From the NCBI RefSeq assembly GCF_013371085.1, contig NZ_JABWCV010000003.1, positions 1-64,000 on the forward strand: a DNA stretch of 64,000 bases, written 5' to 3'. Origin of the DNA: Vreelandella maris. Lineage in GTDB: Bacteria > Pseudomonadota > Gammaproteobacteria > Pseudomonadales > Halomonadaceae. Made by a program: the position numbers and the translations under genes. A model generated the notes under the pieces. It did no database searches. It was not told the DNA's origin and saw nothing but the letters and a program-made list of their open reading frames with translations. This document shows, piece after piece, positions 8,862-16,487 of the stretch. Every line of letters begins with the position of its first letter. Within the stretch, counting starts at the first letter, position 1.

Positions 8862-9887
8862 TTAACGCCAGCCGACGCGATCAAAGATGCGGATAGCTTC
8901 AGGGTTATTGGTACCCAGTACGCTGATGTTAACGTCGTCCGTTTTGAAGTTGCCCCAGGATTCCAGCACCGGGTCTTTCTTCACGCCTTCCACCACCGGA
9001 AACTCATTGTTGCCGGAAGCAAAGATCTCCTGAGCGGTGTCTGAGGCTAGGTACTCAAGGAAGCGGACCGCGTTTTCACGGTTAGGCGCGCCTTCCACAA
9101 CCCCGGCGCCGCCTACGTTCACGTGGGTGCCGCGGTCATCCTGGTTGGGGAAGATGATCCCCACTTTGCGGGCGGCTTCGCGCTCGGCATCGTCGTCCGA
9201 TTTCAGCAGGCGCACATAGTAATAGTGGTTCGCGACCGCGATATCGCACTCGCCGCTGGCCACACCCAGAATTTGGTCGGTATCACCACCTTCCGGGTCG
9301 CGCGCCATATTATTCACCACGCCCTGGGCCCACTCTTCAGCACCCTCTGCGCCGTGGTGCTCAATCATGGCCGCCAGCAGTGACTGGTTGTAAATGTTAT
9401 TGGACGAGCGGATGCACACCTTGCCTTCAAACTGCGGGTCGGCAAGATCTTCGTAGCTGGTAATCTGGCTAGGGTCGAAGTTTTCGCGGTTGTAATAAAT
9501 CGCCCGGGCGCGCTGGCTAAAGCCAAACCACAGGCCGTCAGGGTGGCGCATGGCTTCGGGCAGGCGCTCATTAAGCACATCGGACTCGACGCTCTGGAAG
9601 ATGCCTTCGTCTTCCGCGCGCCACAGACGGCCTGCATCGACGGTAAGCATCACATCTGCGGGGCTTGCCACGCCTTCGCGCTGAATGCGCTCGATCAACT
9701 GGTCGGAGTCGCCTTCCAGGATGTTGACTTCGATGCCGGTCTCTTCGGTGAACGCATCGTAGAGACGTTCGTCAGAGTCATAGTGGCGCGCGGAGTAGAG
9801 GTTGAGTTCATCTGCAGCGACCTGACCAGCAAACGTAGCGCCTACCATCATCGCTGCCATTGGAGCAACAAAGCGTACAGTTTTCAT
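8862..9887 (-). CDS. fbpA: Ferric iron ABC transporter, periplasmic binding protein
   Basis: This FbpA/FutA-type protein binds Fe(III) in the periplasm for delivery to an FbpB permease. The start at 9887 gives 342 residues with a signal peptide (MKTVRFVAPMAAMMVGATFA, cleaved near VAADE). The mature N-terminus LNLYSARHYDSDERLY and the region around NHYYYVRLL, with adjacent tyrosines that could act as iron ligands, are typical. AAGGA precedes the ATG. A strong Fur-box-like site at 9912-9930 lies just upstream. The permease and ATPase are nearby but on separate transcription units: fbpC is divergent and fbpB lies beyond it. Confidence 0.92.
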   Translation of the reverse strand: MKTVRFVAPMAAMMVGATFAGQVAADELNLYSARHYDSDERLYDAFTEETGIEVNILEGDSDQLIERIQREGVASPADVMLTVDAGRLWRAEDEGIFQSVESDVLNERLPEAMRHPDGLWFGFSQRARAIYYNRENFDPSQITSYEDLADPQFEGKVCIRSSNNIYNQSLLAAMIEHHGAEGAEEWAQGVVNNMARDPEGGDTDQILGVASGECDIAVANHYYYVRLLKSDDDAEREAARKVGIIFPNQDDRGTHVNVGGAGVVEGAPNRENAVRFLEYLASDTAQEIFASGNNEFPVVEGVKKDPVLESWGNFKTDDVNISVLGTNNPEAIRIFDRVGWR

Positions 9888-9911
9888 CAAGCACATCCTT
9901 ATTTGTTGAAT

Positions 9912-9930
9912 GATAATAAGTTGCATTATT
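9912..9930. promoter_or_regulatory. Fur box candidate upstream of fbpA
   Basis: The 19-bp sequence matches the Fur consensus (GATAATGATAATCATTATC) at 13 of 19 positions, including the outer hexamers GATAAT and CATTAT. It sits 25 bp before fbpA in the divergent fbpA/fbpC region, where iron-dependent repression is expected. Confidence 0.75.
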
Positions 9931-10116
9931 AACATCGTTATTGAAGCGTTTTGGCTGTCTGACGTCAAGGGTTAGCGTCTACGTAAAAGGTGTTACGTGC
10001 ATAACCAGTGAATAAAAAATAGAATGCAAACAACTTTCAAACGTATTGAATCCGCGTTTAGGTTTTGACAGGCGCGGTTTGCGTACCTGAACCGTGTTAA
10101 TTAACAGTGGTGATAT

Positions 10117-11220
10117 ATGACAGCAACCCTCAAGGTCGCCCCGGTGGTGCCCAGTACAACGGCGTTGTCCCTTCACAATGTGTGCCATGCCTATGACGGC
10201 CATGCGGTTGTCAAAGGGGTGGATTTAAGCGTTGCACCGGGTGAAGTGGTTTGCCTGCTGGGCCCCTCCGGGTGCGGCAAGACCACGCTGCTGCGCATTG
10301 CAGCGGGGCTGGAAGTACTGCAAGAGGGCAGCGTAGCGCTGGAAGATATTACGATTGCTGCGCCGGACCAGCGCCACATGCCGCCGGAAAAGCGCAATGT
10401 AGGGCTAGCGTTTCAAGACTCGGCGCTGTTCCCCCATCTCACCGTGCTGGAAAACGTCACCTTTGGGCTTAAGCACTTGGCCTCCGGTCAGCGCCGCGAG
10501 CGGGCCAAGCAACTGCTCGAACAACTGGGCATGGCTGGGTATGTCGATGTCTACCCCCACATGCTCTCGGGCGGCCAGCAGCAGCGGGTGGCTCTGGCGC
10601 GTGCGCTGGCGCCGTCACCGCGTCTAATGCTGTTGGATGAACCCTTCTCAAGCCTGGACGCGCGCCTGCGCGACCGTATCCGCGACGATACGCTGCACGT
10701 ATTGAAAAAGGTCGGTGCGGCGACGCTGCTGGTGACCCATGACCCTGAAGAAGCCATGTTCATGGCAGACCGCATCGCGCTGATGCGCGATGGGCGAATC
10801 GTGCAGACAGGAACGCCGCGAGAGCTTTACTGCGCGCCGCAAGACCCCTTTGTGGTGACCTTTTTCGGCGATGTGAATGAGCTGCAGGGTAAGGTGCACA
10901 ACGGCATGGTGAGCACGCCGGTAGGGCGGGTGCCTGCGGTGGGACTAGCTGAAGGCAGTGATGCTCAGGTAATGATTCGCCCCGAGGCACTGCGTATTGT
11001 GGAGCGCGACCTGCCGGCGGATGCTCATCGCCATAGCCATGTGGTCATGGCGAAGCTGCTGGGGCGCACTAGCCTATTGCACCTGTGTGCCCATGGCGAG
11101 AATGGCCTTGAAGCCCACCTGCACGCCCGTGTACCTGGGGTATTTCTACCCGCGGAGGGGCAGCCGGTGGATATTCACCTCGACCTTTCCCAGGTGTTTG
11201 TTTTTCCGCTCTCTACCTAG
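10117..11220 (+). CDS. fbpC: Ferric iron ABC transporter, ATP-binding protein
   Basis: This 367-residue ATPase energises iron import with FbpB. It has Walker A GPSGCGKTT (49-57), the signature LSGGQQQR (150-157), Walker B LMLLDEP (170-176) and an H-loop histidine at 208. A C-terminal regulatory TOBE-like domain starts around residue 280 (IRPEALRIVE). It is transcribed divergently from fbpA and converges on fbpB with only 7 bp between the stop codons. Assignment to iron rather than another substrate comes mainly from the neighbouring fbpA and fbpB. Confidence 0.9.
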   Translation: MTATLKVAPVVPSTTALSLHNVCHAYDGHAVVKGVDLSVAPGEVVCLLGPSGCGKTTLLRIAAGLEVLQEGSVALEDITIAAPDQRHMPPEKRNVGLAFQDSALFPHLTVLENVTFGLKHLASGQRRERAKQLLEQLGMAGYVDVYPHMLSGGQQQRVALARALAPSPRLMLLDEPFSSLDARLRDRIRDDTLHVLKKVGAATLLVTHDPEEAMFMADRIALMRDGRIVQTGTPRELYCAPQDPFVVTFFGDVNELQGKVHNGMVSTPVGRVPAVGLAEGSDAQVMIRPEALRIVERDLPADAHRHSHVVMAKLLGRTSLLHLCAHGENGLEAHLHARVPGVFLPAEGQPVDIHLDLSQVFVFPLST

Positions 11221-11227
11221 GGTTTCG

Positions 11228-12913
11228 TCAGGAGTTAGCGCCGGGGCGCGAACGTCGCATGGCCATGCTAAGCAGAATCACCGGCAGGATGCCGACAACC
11301 ACAATCGCCAGTGACGATGTAGATGCCTCGGCCAGCCGCTCGTCAGAGGCCAAATTGTGTGCCCGCACCGCCAGCGTGTCGAAGTTGAAGGGGCGCAGAA
11401 TGATCGTGGCTGGCAGCTCCTTCATCACGTCGACAAAGACCAGAATCCCTGCCGCCAGCAGGCTGCTACGCATCATCGGCGTATGAATATGGCGCAGCGT
11501 GCCACCTGCCGTCTGGCCTAGGGTGCGTGAGGCGGCATCCATGCTCGGCGTTACCTTGCCCAAGCTGGCTTCAACCGCATTGAACGAGACAGCCAAAAAG
11601 CGCACCACATAGGCGTACAGCAGAATAAACGCCGAACCACTGAACACCAGGCCGATAATGTAGCCGTAGTGATTATTCAGCCAGGTATTCAGCGCGTTAT
11701 CCAGCCAGGTAAACGGAATCAGAATACCCACTGCAACGACCGAGCCGGGTATGGCGTAGCCCATGGAGGCGACCCTGGAAGCCACCCGTGCAAACGTCGT
11801 ATCGTGCATGCGCACGCCATAGCTCAGCACAACTGCCAAGCCCACGGCGATTAGCGCAGCGACGGTTGCCAATCCCAGGCTGTTCCAGGCGTAGCCGATA
11901 AAGCGCGAGCCCCACAGCGAATCGCCCCCCTGCAGCGCTAAATTAAGCAAAATACCGCTGGGCAGTAAGAAGCCCACCAGCACCGGTAGCAGGCACGCAA
12001 GCGTCGCCGCCACGGCGCGCCAGCCGTGCAGCGCATACTCAGGCAGTTGCTGATAGCGGTTGGTGGTATGGAAATAGCGGCGCTTGCCCCGCGACCAGCG
12101 CTCCAGCAGCACTAAAACAATCACGAAAGTTAGTAGACACGCTGCCAGTTGCGCCGCCGCGATTTGTTCGCCCATGCCGAACCAGGTGCGGTAAATGCCG
12201 GTAGTAAAGGTATCGACGCCAAAGAACTGCACGGCGCCAAACTCGTTCAGTGTCTCCATCAATACCAGTGACACTCCGCCCACCAGCGCCGGACGAGCCA
12301 GCGGTACGGCGACGCTGGCAAACAGCCGCCAAGGGCCGCGGCCAAGCGTGCGGCCCACATCCAGTACACATACCGACTGCTCCAGGAATGAGGCGCGAGC
12401 CAGCAGGTAGACGTAGGGGTAAAGCACCAGGGTAATGACCGTTGCCGCGCCGCCCAGCGAGCGCACATTGGGAAAGTAATAGTCGCCATACTCCCAGCCA
12501 AACGTCTCGCGTAGCAGACTCTGGAGCGGGCCAGCGAATTGGAGGAAGTCGGTATAGGCATAAGCGATGACATAGGTAGGCACTGCCAGGGGCAGCAGCA
12601 GCCCCCACTCGAACAACCGTTTGCCGGGAAAGCGACACATCACCACCAGCCAGGCGGTGCCGGTGCCGATAACCAACGTGCCGAGGCCCACGATCACCAC
12701 CAGCCAGAACGTATTGTTCAGGTAGCGACCCAGCACCGTGCTAGCCAGGTGCTGCCATACGCCATCGGTAGGCATCGCGATATGGGCAAACACCACCAGC
12801 ACTGGCAAGGCAACCACGAACGCCACCGCGATCAAGGCTATCGACCAGGGGCTGGCACGACGGCGAAGCGAAGAGGTGGCGGCGGATAGCCCGCGATAGC
12901 TGGATCTGAACAA
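11228..12913 (-). CDS. fbpB: Ferric iron ABC transporter, double permease
   Basis: FbpB is an inner-membrane permease in which two binding-protein-dependent transport domains are fused, about residues 60-270 and 330-550, each with roughly six membrane segments. EAA-type loops are visible (LDVGRTLGRGPWRLFASVAVPL; in the second half DAASRTLGQTAGGTLRHI). I choose a TTG start at 12911-12913 because AAGGAG lies 7 nt upstream, giving 561 residues. The open frame reaches a start at 13003, but that would bury the likely Fur site. It transports iron across the membrane with FbpA and FbpC. Confidence 0.88.
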   Translation of the reverse strand: MFRSSYRGLSAATSSLRRRASPWSIALIAVAFVVALPVLVVFAHIAMPTDGVWQHLASTVLGRYLNNTFWLVVIVGLGTLVIGTGTAWLVVMCRFPGKRLFEWGLLLPLAVPTYVIAYAYTDFLQFAGPLQSLLRETFGWEYGDYYFPNVRSLGGAATVITLVLYPYVYLLARASFLEQSVCVLDVGRTLGRGPWRLFASVAVPLARPALVGGVSLVLMETLNEFGAVQFFGVDTFTTGIYRTWFGMGEQIAAAQLAACLLTFVIVLVLLERWSRGKRRYFHTTNRYQQLPEYALHGWRAVAATLACLLPVLVGFLLPSGILLNLALQGGDSLWGSRFIGYAWNSLGLATVAALIAVGLAVVLSYGVRMHDTTFARVASRVASMGYAIPGSVVAVGILIPFTWLDNALNTWLNNHYGYIIGLVFSGSAFILLYAYVVRFLAVSFNAVEASLGKVTPSMDAASRTLGQTAGGTLRHIHTPMMRSSLLAAGILVFVDVMKELPATIILRPFNFDTLAVRAHNLASDERLAEASTSSLAIVVVGILPVILLSMAMRRSRPGANS

Positions 12914-12988
12914 GCGAACACTCCTTGCATTGGTGGAAAACAAAAGTGGAAAGCAATAGTGGAAAGCCGGAAAGTAGCGCAGCAAACA

Positions 12989-13007
12989 TCTAATGCGAAT
13001 CACTGGC
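12989..13007. promoter_or_regulatory. Second Fur box candidate, upstream of fbpB
   Basis: Read on the minus strand, this 19-bp segment matches the Fur consensus at 11 of 19 positions, with the core TGATTCGCATTA. It lies about 76 bp upstream of the proposed TTG start of fbpB. Confidence 0.45.
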
Positions 13008-13074
13008 GGGCGTGAATAGTAGCATTGGCGCTGTTCTACTGCAGCTTTGCAGGCCAGTCGTCAATGCAAAAACA

Positions 13075-13092
13075 AGCCCGCCGAAGCGGGCT
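13075..13092 (-). terminator. Intrinsic terminator of dctPQM
   Basis: AGCCCGC (13075-13081) and GCGGGCT (13086-13092) form a 7-bp stem with a TTCG loop on the minus strand, followed by TGTTTTTG. It lies 37 bp after the dctM stop. Confidence 0.85.
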
Positions 13093-13128
13093 GTAATGGT
13101 TGAACGTTACACTTTAAGGTAGGGCGGC

Positions 13129-14466
13129 TTAGTAACCACCTAACATCATTCTAGGCAGACCGGTAATCAGCCAAGGGAAGAACGCCATCAACGTACACGC
13201 CAGTACAATCAACGCCACGAAGGGCACGACCGCTTTGTACAGATCGACGATTTCTACCCCAGGTGGCGCCACGCCTTTCAGGTAGAACAGTGCATAGCCA
13301 AAGGGCGGGGTGAGGAACGAGGTCTGTAATATTACTGCTACCATCACTACGAACCAGAGCATATCGACGCCCATGGTTTCGACGATGGGCAGCATGATCG
13401 GAAAGCTCAGCAGTACGATGCCGGTCCAGTCCAGGAACATACCCAGCACGAACACCAAGAACAGCATTAGGATCAGCGCGCCCACCGTGCCACCAGGCAT
13501 CGCCAGCACCAACTCGCTGATCACGGTCATGCCGCCGCCGCGGGAGAACACTCCGGTAAAGGCGGTGGCGCCGACTAATACCAGCATGACCATGGTGGTG
13601 GTTTTGCCGGCTTCTATCATCGTCCAGAAGCAGGTGCTTATTTTGCGATCACCAAAAATCAAAAACAGAATGAACGCGATAAACACGCCGATGGCCGAGG
13701 CCTCGGTCGCCGTGGCGATACCGGTAAACAGCGCACCCAGCACACCTAGAATCAACGACATGGGTGGAACCACGTATTTGGCCAGCATGATCAGCAACTG
13801 TTTGGTGCTGACTTCGGCACGCTCTTCCGCTGGCACCTTGGGGCCGTAGTGGGGCTTGAGATAGCAGATGATCAATACGTAGAGCGCATACATAACACCA
13901 AGCAGCAGACCGGGAATCAGCGCGCCCGCAAACAGTGCGCCAACCGATACCGGCGAATAGCTTGCCATCAGGATCAGCATAATGCTGGGCGGAATCAGAA
14001 TGCCCAGACAACCGCTGGCCATAATGACGCCCGCGCTCAGTTCTTTGTTGTAGCCATACTTGAGCATCGGCACCAGGGCGATCATCCCCATGACGGCAAT
14101 TGAGGCACCGACAATACCAGTGGTGGCGGCGAGCAGCACCGACACGATGACCACGGTAAGAGCCAGGCCGCCGCGCAGATTCGCCAGCAATAGCCGCATG
14201 GCATCAAACATCTTCTCGGTGACGCCGGAGTCGTTTAAGAACCGCGCCATCAAAATGAACAGCGGTATCGCCACCAGGACATAGTTGTCCATGGCGTTAC
14301 CGAAAATATTGTTAATCAGGGTGCCGAGGATACGCTCGCCCAGGCCGAGAAAAGCGCCGATAACCGCGACACCACCCAGCACAAATGCCAGCGGATGGCC
14401 CATAAACAGGCCCACCATCAGGCCGCCAAACATCACCAGCGTGAGCATTTCAGGACTTAGGTTCAT
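13129..14466 (-). CDS. dctM: TRAP transporter large permease (DctM type)
   Basis: DctM is the large membrane subunit that carries a periplasm-bound substrate inward using the sodium gradient. The 445-residue protein has about 12-13 hydrophobic segments and typical TRAP-M stretches such as GHPLAFVLGG, SGCLGILIPPSIMLI and TATEASAIGV. GAGGAG precedes the ATG, which overlaps the dctQ stop by 4 nt. The substrate cannot be told from this subunit. A terminator follows at 13075. Confidence 0.93.
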   Translation of the reverse strand: MNLSPEMLTLVMFGGLMVGLFMGHPLAFVLGGVAVIGAFLGLGERILGTLINNIFGNAMDNYVLVAIPLFILMARFLNDSGVTEKMFDAMRLLLANLRGGLALTVVIVSVLLAATTGIVGASIAVMGMIALVPMLKYGYNKELSAGVIMASGCLGILIPPSIMLILMASYSPVSVGALFAGALIPGLLLGVMYALYVLIICYLKPHYGPKVPAEERAEVSTKQLLIMLAKYVVPPMSLILGVLGALFTGIATATEASAIGVFIAFILFLIFGDRKISTCFWTMIEAGKTTTMVMLVLVGATAFTGVFSRGGGMTVISELVLAMPGGTVGALILMLFLVFVLGMFLDWTGIVLLSFPIMLPIVETMGVDMLWFVVMVAVILQTSFLTPPFGYALFYLKGVAPPGVEIVDLYKAVVPFVALIVLACTLMAFFPWLITGLPRMMLGGY

Positions 14467-14966
14467 GCTGATGTCTCCTCGCGAAGCTGCATGATGGCAC
14501 GCAGCACAATGGCAATTGCCTGTAGCAGAATCAGGATAGCGGCGACCACAATTACGCCTTTAATCGGGTAGACCGGGATAGAAACCATGCCATAAGTGGT
14601 TTCACCGCGGCTCCACGCGCGTTCAAAAAAGCTCCAGCCCAGGGTGATCAGCATCCAGATAAACGGCACAAAGAAAATTAGATAACCGAGCACTTCAAGC
14701 ACGGCTTGCTTCCTACGCGATAGCAGCCGTTTCAATACGTCGACTTCCACGTGGGCATGGTGGCGGAGTCCGTAAGCCGCCATCAGCATAAAGTGGGCGC
14801 CAAACAGCATTTTGGTCACGTCAAACGCCCAGTCGCTAGGGCGCCCAAACAGAAAGCGTGACGCAATGTCGTAAAGAACAATCAGGGTAATGATGGCAAT
14901 CAATGGCGCGATGATGCGCCCAAAAGCTTCATTGATAGCATCGATCGCCTTGGCAATCGCATTCAT
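14463..14966 (-). CDS. dctQ: TRAP transporter small permease (DctQ type)
   Basis: DctQ is the four-helix membrane partner of DctM. The 167-residue protein has four hydrophobic segments, and the family pattern is visible around FLFGRPSDWAFDVTKMLFG and GLRHHAHVEVDVL. It overlaps dctM by 4 nt. It is separated from dctP by 65 bp holding a strong hairpin, so the permease genes are probably expressed less than the binding protein. Confidence 0.92.
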   Translation of the reverse strand: MNAIAKAIDAINEAFGRIIAPLIAIITLIVLYDIASRFLFGRPSDWAFDVTKMLFGAHFMLMAAYGLRHHAHVEVDVLKRLLSRRKQAVLEVLGYLIFFVPFIWMLITLGWSFFERAWSRGETTYGMVSIPVYPIKGVIVVAAILILLQAIAIVLRAIMQLREETSA

Positions 14967-14995
14967 GGAAGATCTCCGCGGTCAGCACAAAAAAA

Positions 14996-15019
14996 CCGCC
15001 CCGGTAAAAACCGAGGCGG
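14996..15019 (-). terminator. Terminator or attenuator between dctP and dctQ
   Basis: On the minus strand a 9-bp stem with one mismatch (15011-15019 pairing with 14996-15004) is followed by seven T residues. This is a good intrinsic terminator shape inside the operon, and would favour excess binding protein over permease. Confidence 0.78.
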
Positions 15020-15031
15020 CACAGAAGCGCC

Positions 15032-16135
15032 TTACAGGCAGACTTCGATCTCTTCCAGTGAGGGCAGATTATCCATCACGCGGCTCATGTTGTAAGGCGC
15101 GGAAACATCGCGCCATGTCGCGTAGTGCTCAAGGTAGGCAATCATGGATTGGTAAACCTTGGCGTGGTCGGGGTCTTCGCAAGCACCGCGCAGAATCACG
15201 TCGTTGGTAACTTCCTGAATGCGCGCCAAGTCCTCTTCAGAGAACTGATTGATCGTGACACCGGCGTCAATAAACTTCTGCGTGGCTTCGGTGGACTGGC
15301 GTTCAGACCAGGCTAGCGACCATGCCATGGTGGCGTCCGCCGCGATACGCAGGGTTTCTTGGGTCTCTTCTGAGAGAGCGTCCCACGCATCTTTATTGAT
15401 CATTACGCCAAATACGCTGGCCGACTGGTGCCAGCCCGGCGTGGCCCAGTAGTCAGCCACTTCGGCAAAACCGGCGTTAAAATCAACACCGGGGGTTGAA
15501 AACTCACCCGCATCGATAACGCCGCGTTCAATGGCTTGGTAGACTTCACCACCTGCCAGAGTGACCTGGGAGCCGCCCAGCTCTTCAAGCACGCGGCCCT
15601 GGTCACGACCCGAAAGGCGCAGACGCTTGCCTTCTAAATCGGCAATGCTTTCGATCGGGGTGCGGCCCATAAAGCCCGATTCATTGTTGGTAATGCCGTA
15701 GGGCAGATACACCATGTTGAACTGGCCGTAGATCTCTTCGTACAGCTCGCGGCCACCCCACTGCTGAATCCAGTTAAGGTAGTCAACGCCATTGAACAGG
15801 CTGGTGGTGGTGGCCAGTGGCGAAAAGGCGGGATTCAAGCCGGCCCAGTAGCCCGGCCAGTCGCCTGCGGCTTCGATGCTGCCCGTTTCTGTGGCGTCAA
15901 AGACTTCGGTGCCGGGCATTAGCGTGCCGCCCGCGCGGAAATTAATTTGTAGTTCTTCGCCCGCCAGCTTATTGACCAGCTCCACCCAGTGCTGGTCGAT
16001 CTTGATAAGATCAAGATTCTCTGGCCAGGTAGAGGTCATCGTCCACTCTTCTTGTGCTTGAGCAGTGGTCGCAAAGGCTGCGAAAGCAACACCAGCTGCA
16101 AGGCCAGTGAGGGCAAATTTGGTCGTTTTTTTCAT
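15032..16135 (-). CDS. dctP: TRAP transporter substrate-binding protein (DctP type)
   Basis: This periplasmic binding protein captures the substrate for DctQM. A signal peptide is clear (lysine-rich start, hydrophobic core, cleavage after TTAQA). The mature start EEWTMTSTWPENLDL and the stretches SGFMGRTPI, KRLRLSGRDQGRVLE and GEFSTPGVDFNAGF resemble the TakP-like group, which binds alpha-keto acids and related organic acids. This points to an organic acid, but the exact ligand is uncertain. AGGAAA precedes the ATG. A perfect 12-bp palindrome lies 80 bp upstream. Confidence 0.92.
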   Translation of the reverse strand: MKKTTKFALTGLAAGVAFAAFATTAQAQEEWTMTSTWPENLDLIKIDQHWVELVNKLAGEELQINFRAGGTLMPGTEVFDATETGSIEAAGDWPGYWAGLNPAFSPLATTTSLFNGVDYLNWIQQWGGRELYEEIYGQFNMVYLPYGITNNESGFMGRTPIESIADLEGKRLRLSGRDQGRVLEELGGSQVTLAGGEVYQAIERGVIDAGEFSTPGVDFNAGFAEVADYWATPGWHQSASVFGVMINKDAWDALSEETQETLRIAADATMAWSLAWSERQSTEATQKFIDAGVTINQFSEEDLARIQEVTNDVILRGACEDPDHAKVYQSMIAYLEHYATWRDVSAPYNMSRVMDNLPSLEEIEVCL

Positions 16136-16487
16136 GGTGTGTTTCCTGGTTTGGCGTGTGACGTTGTTAGTGTTGGATACCTGAAGTCAGGAAAGTGCAG
16201 TGCTACAGCGTTACGTTTACGTAAACAAGGTAATTTAAGCGCTACAGAGCTAAACTAGCACACCAACCCCGCTGCAGCGCAATATCAGTAATGTAAGAAA
16301 GCTCTTCCATAGTTTCTTAATTAAATTTTACATTTTTAAATAAAACAGACAGTTATAGGGTTTTTGAATGTTGAGATGAGTCGTTAAGTAGTACAGAAAC
16401 GTTGAAAGTAGTTAAATTGTTCAACCAAAGTTGTAAGCAGAAGGCTCACCATAAGAGGCTCAGCGGCACACTTTATAGGGTAACGTG
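16136..16487. other. 352-bp intergenic region between dctP and tmcA
   Basis: This divergent region must hold promoters for both dctP and tmcA. It contains the palindrome at 16215-16226 and an AT-rich block at about 16315-16430, which could act as an upstream promoter element. I see no convincing small ORF or RNA gene in it. Confidence 0.6.
16215..16226. promoter_or_regulatory. Perfect 12-bp palindrome upstream of dctP (candidate operator)
   Basis: GTTTACGTAAAC is a perfect palindrome with a central CG, the general form of LacI-family operators. It lies 80 bp upstream of the dctP ATG. No regulator gene is adjacent, so the binding protein is unknown. Confidence 0.5.

Noticed and set aside
9960-9967. 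TGACGTCA palindrome in the fbpA/fbpC region
   Set aside because: Eight-base palindromes are expected by chance, and the Fur-like site nearby explains regulation better.
12039-12638. 199-codon open frame overlapping fbpB
   Set aside because: It is in a shifted frame of the permease gene and has no recognisable motif or membrane pattern of its own.
13310-13849. 179-codon plus-strand frame inside dctM
   Set aside because: Serine/threonine/asparagine-rich antisense of membrane-protein codons, a common artefact.
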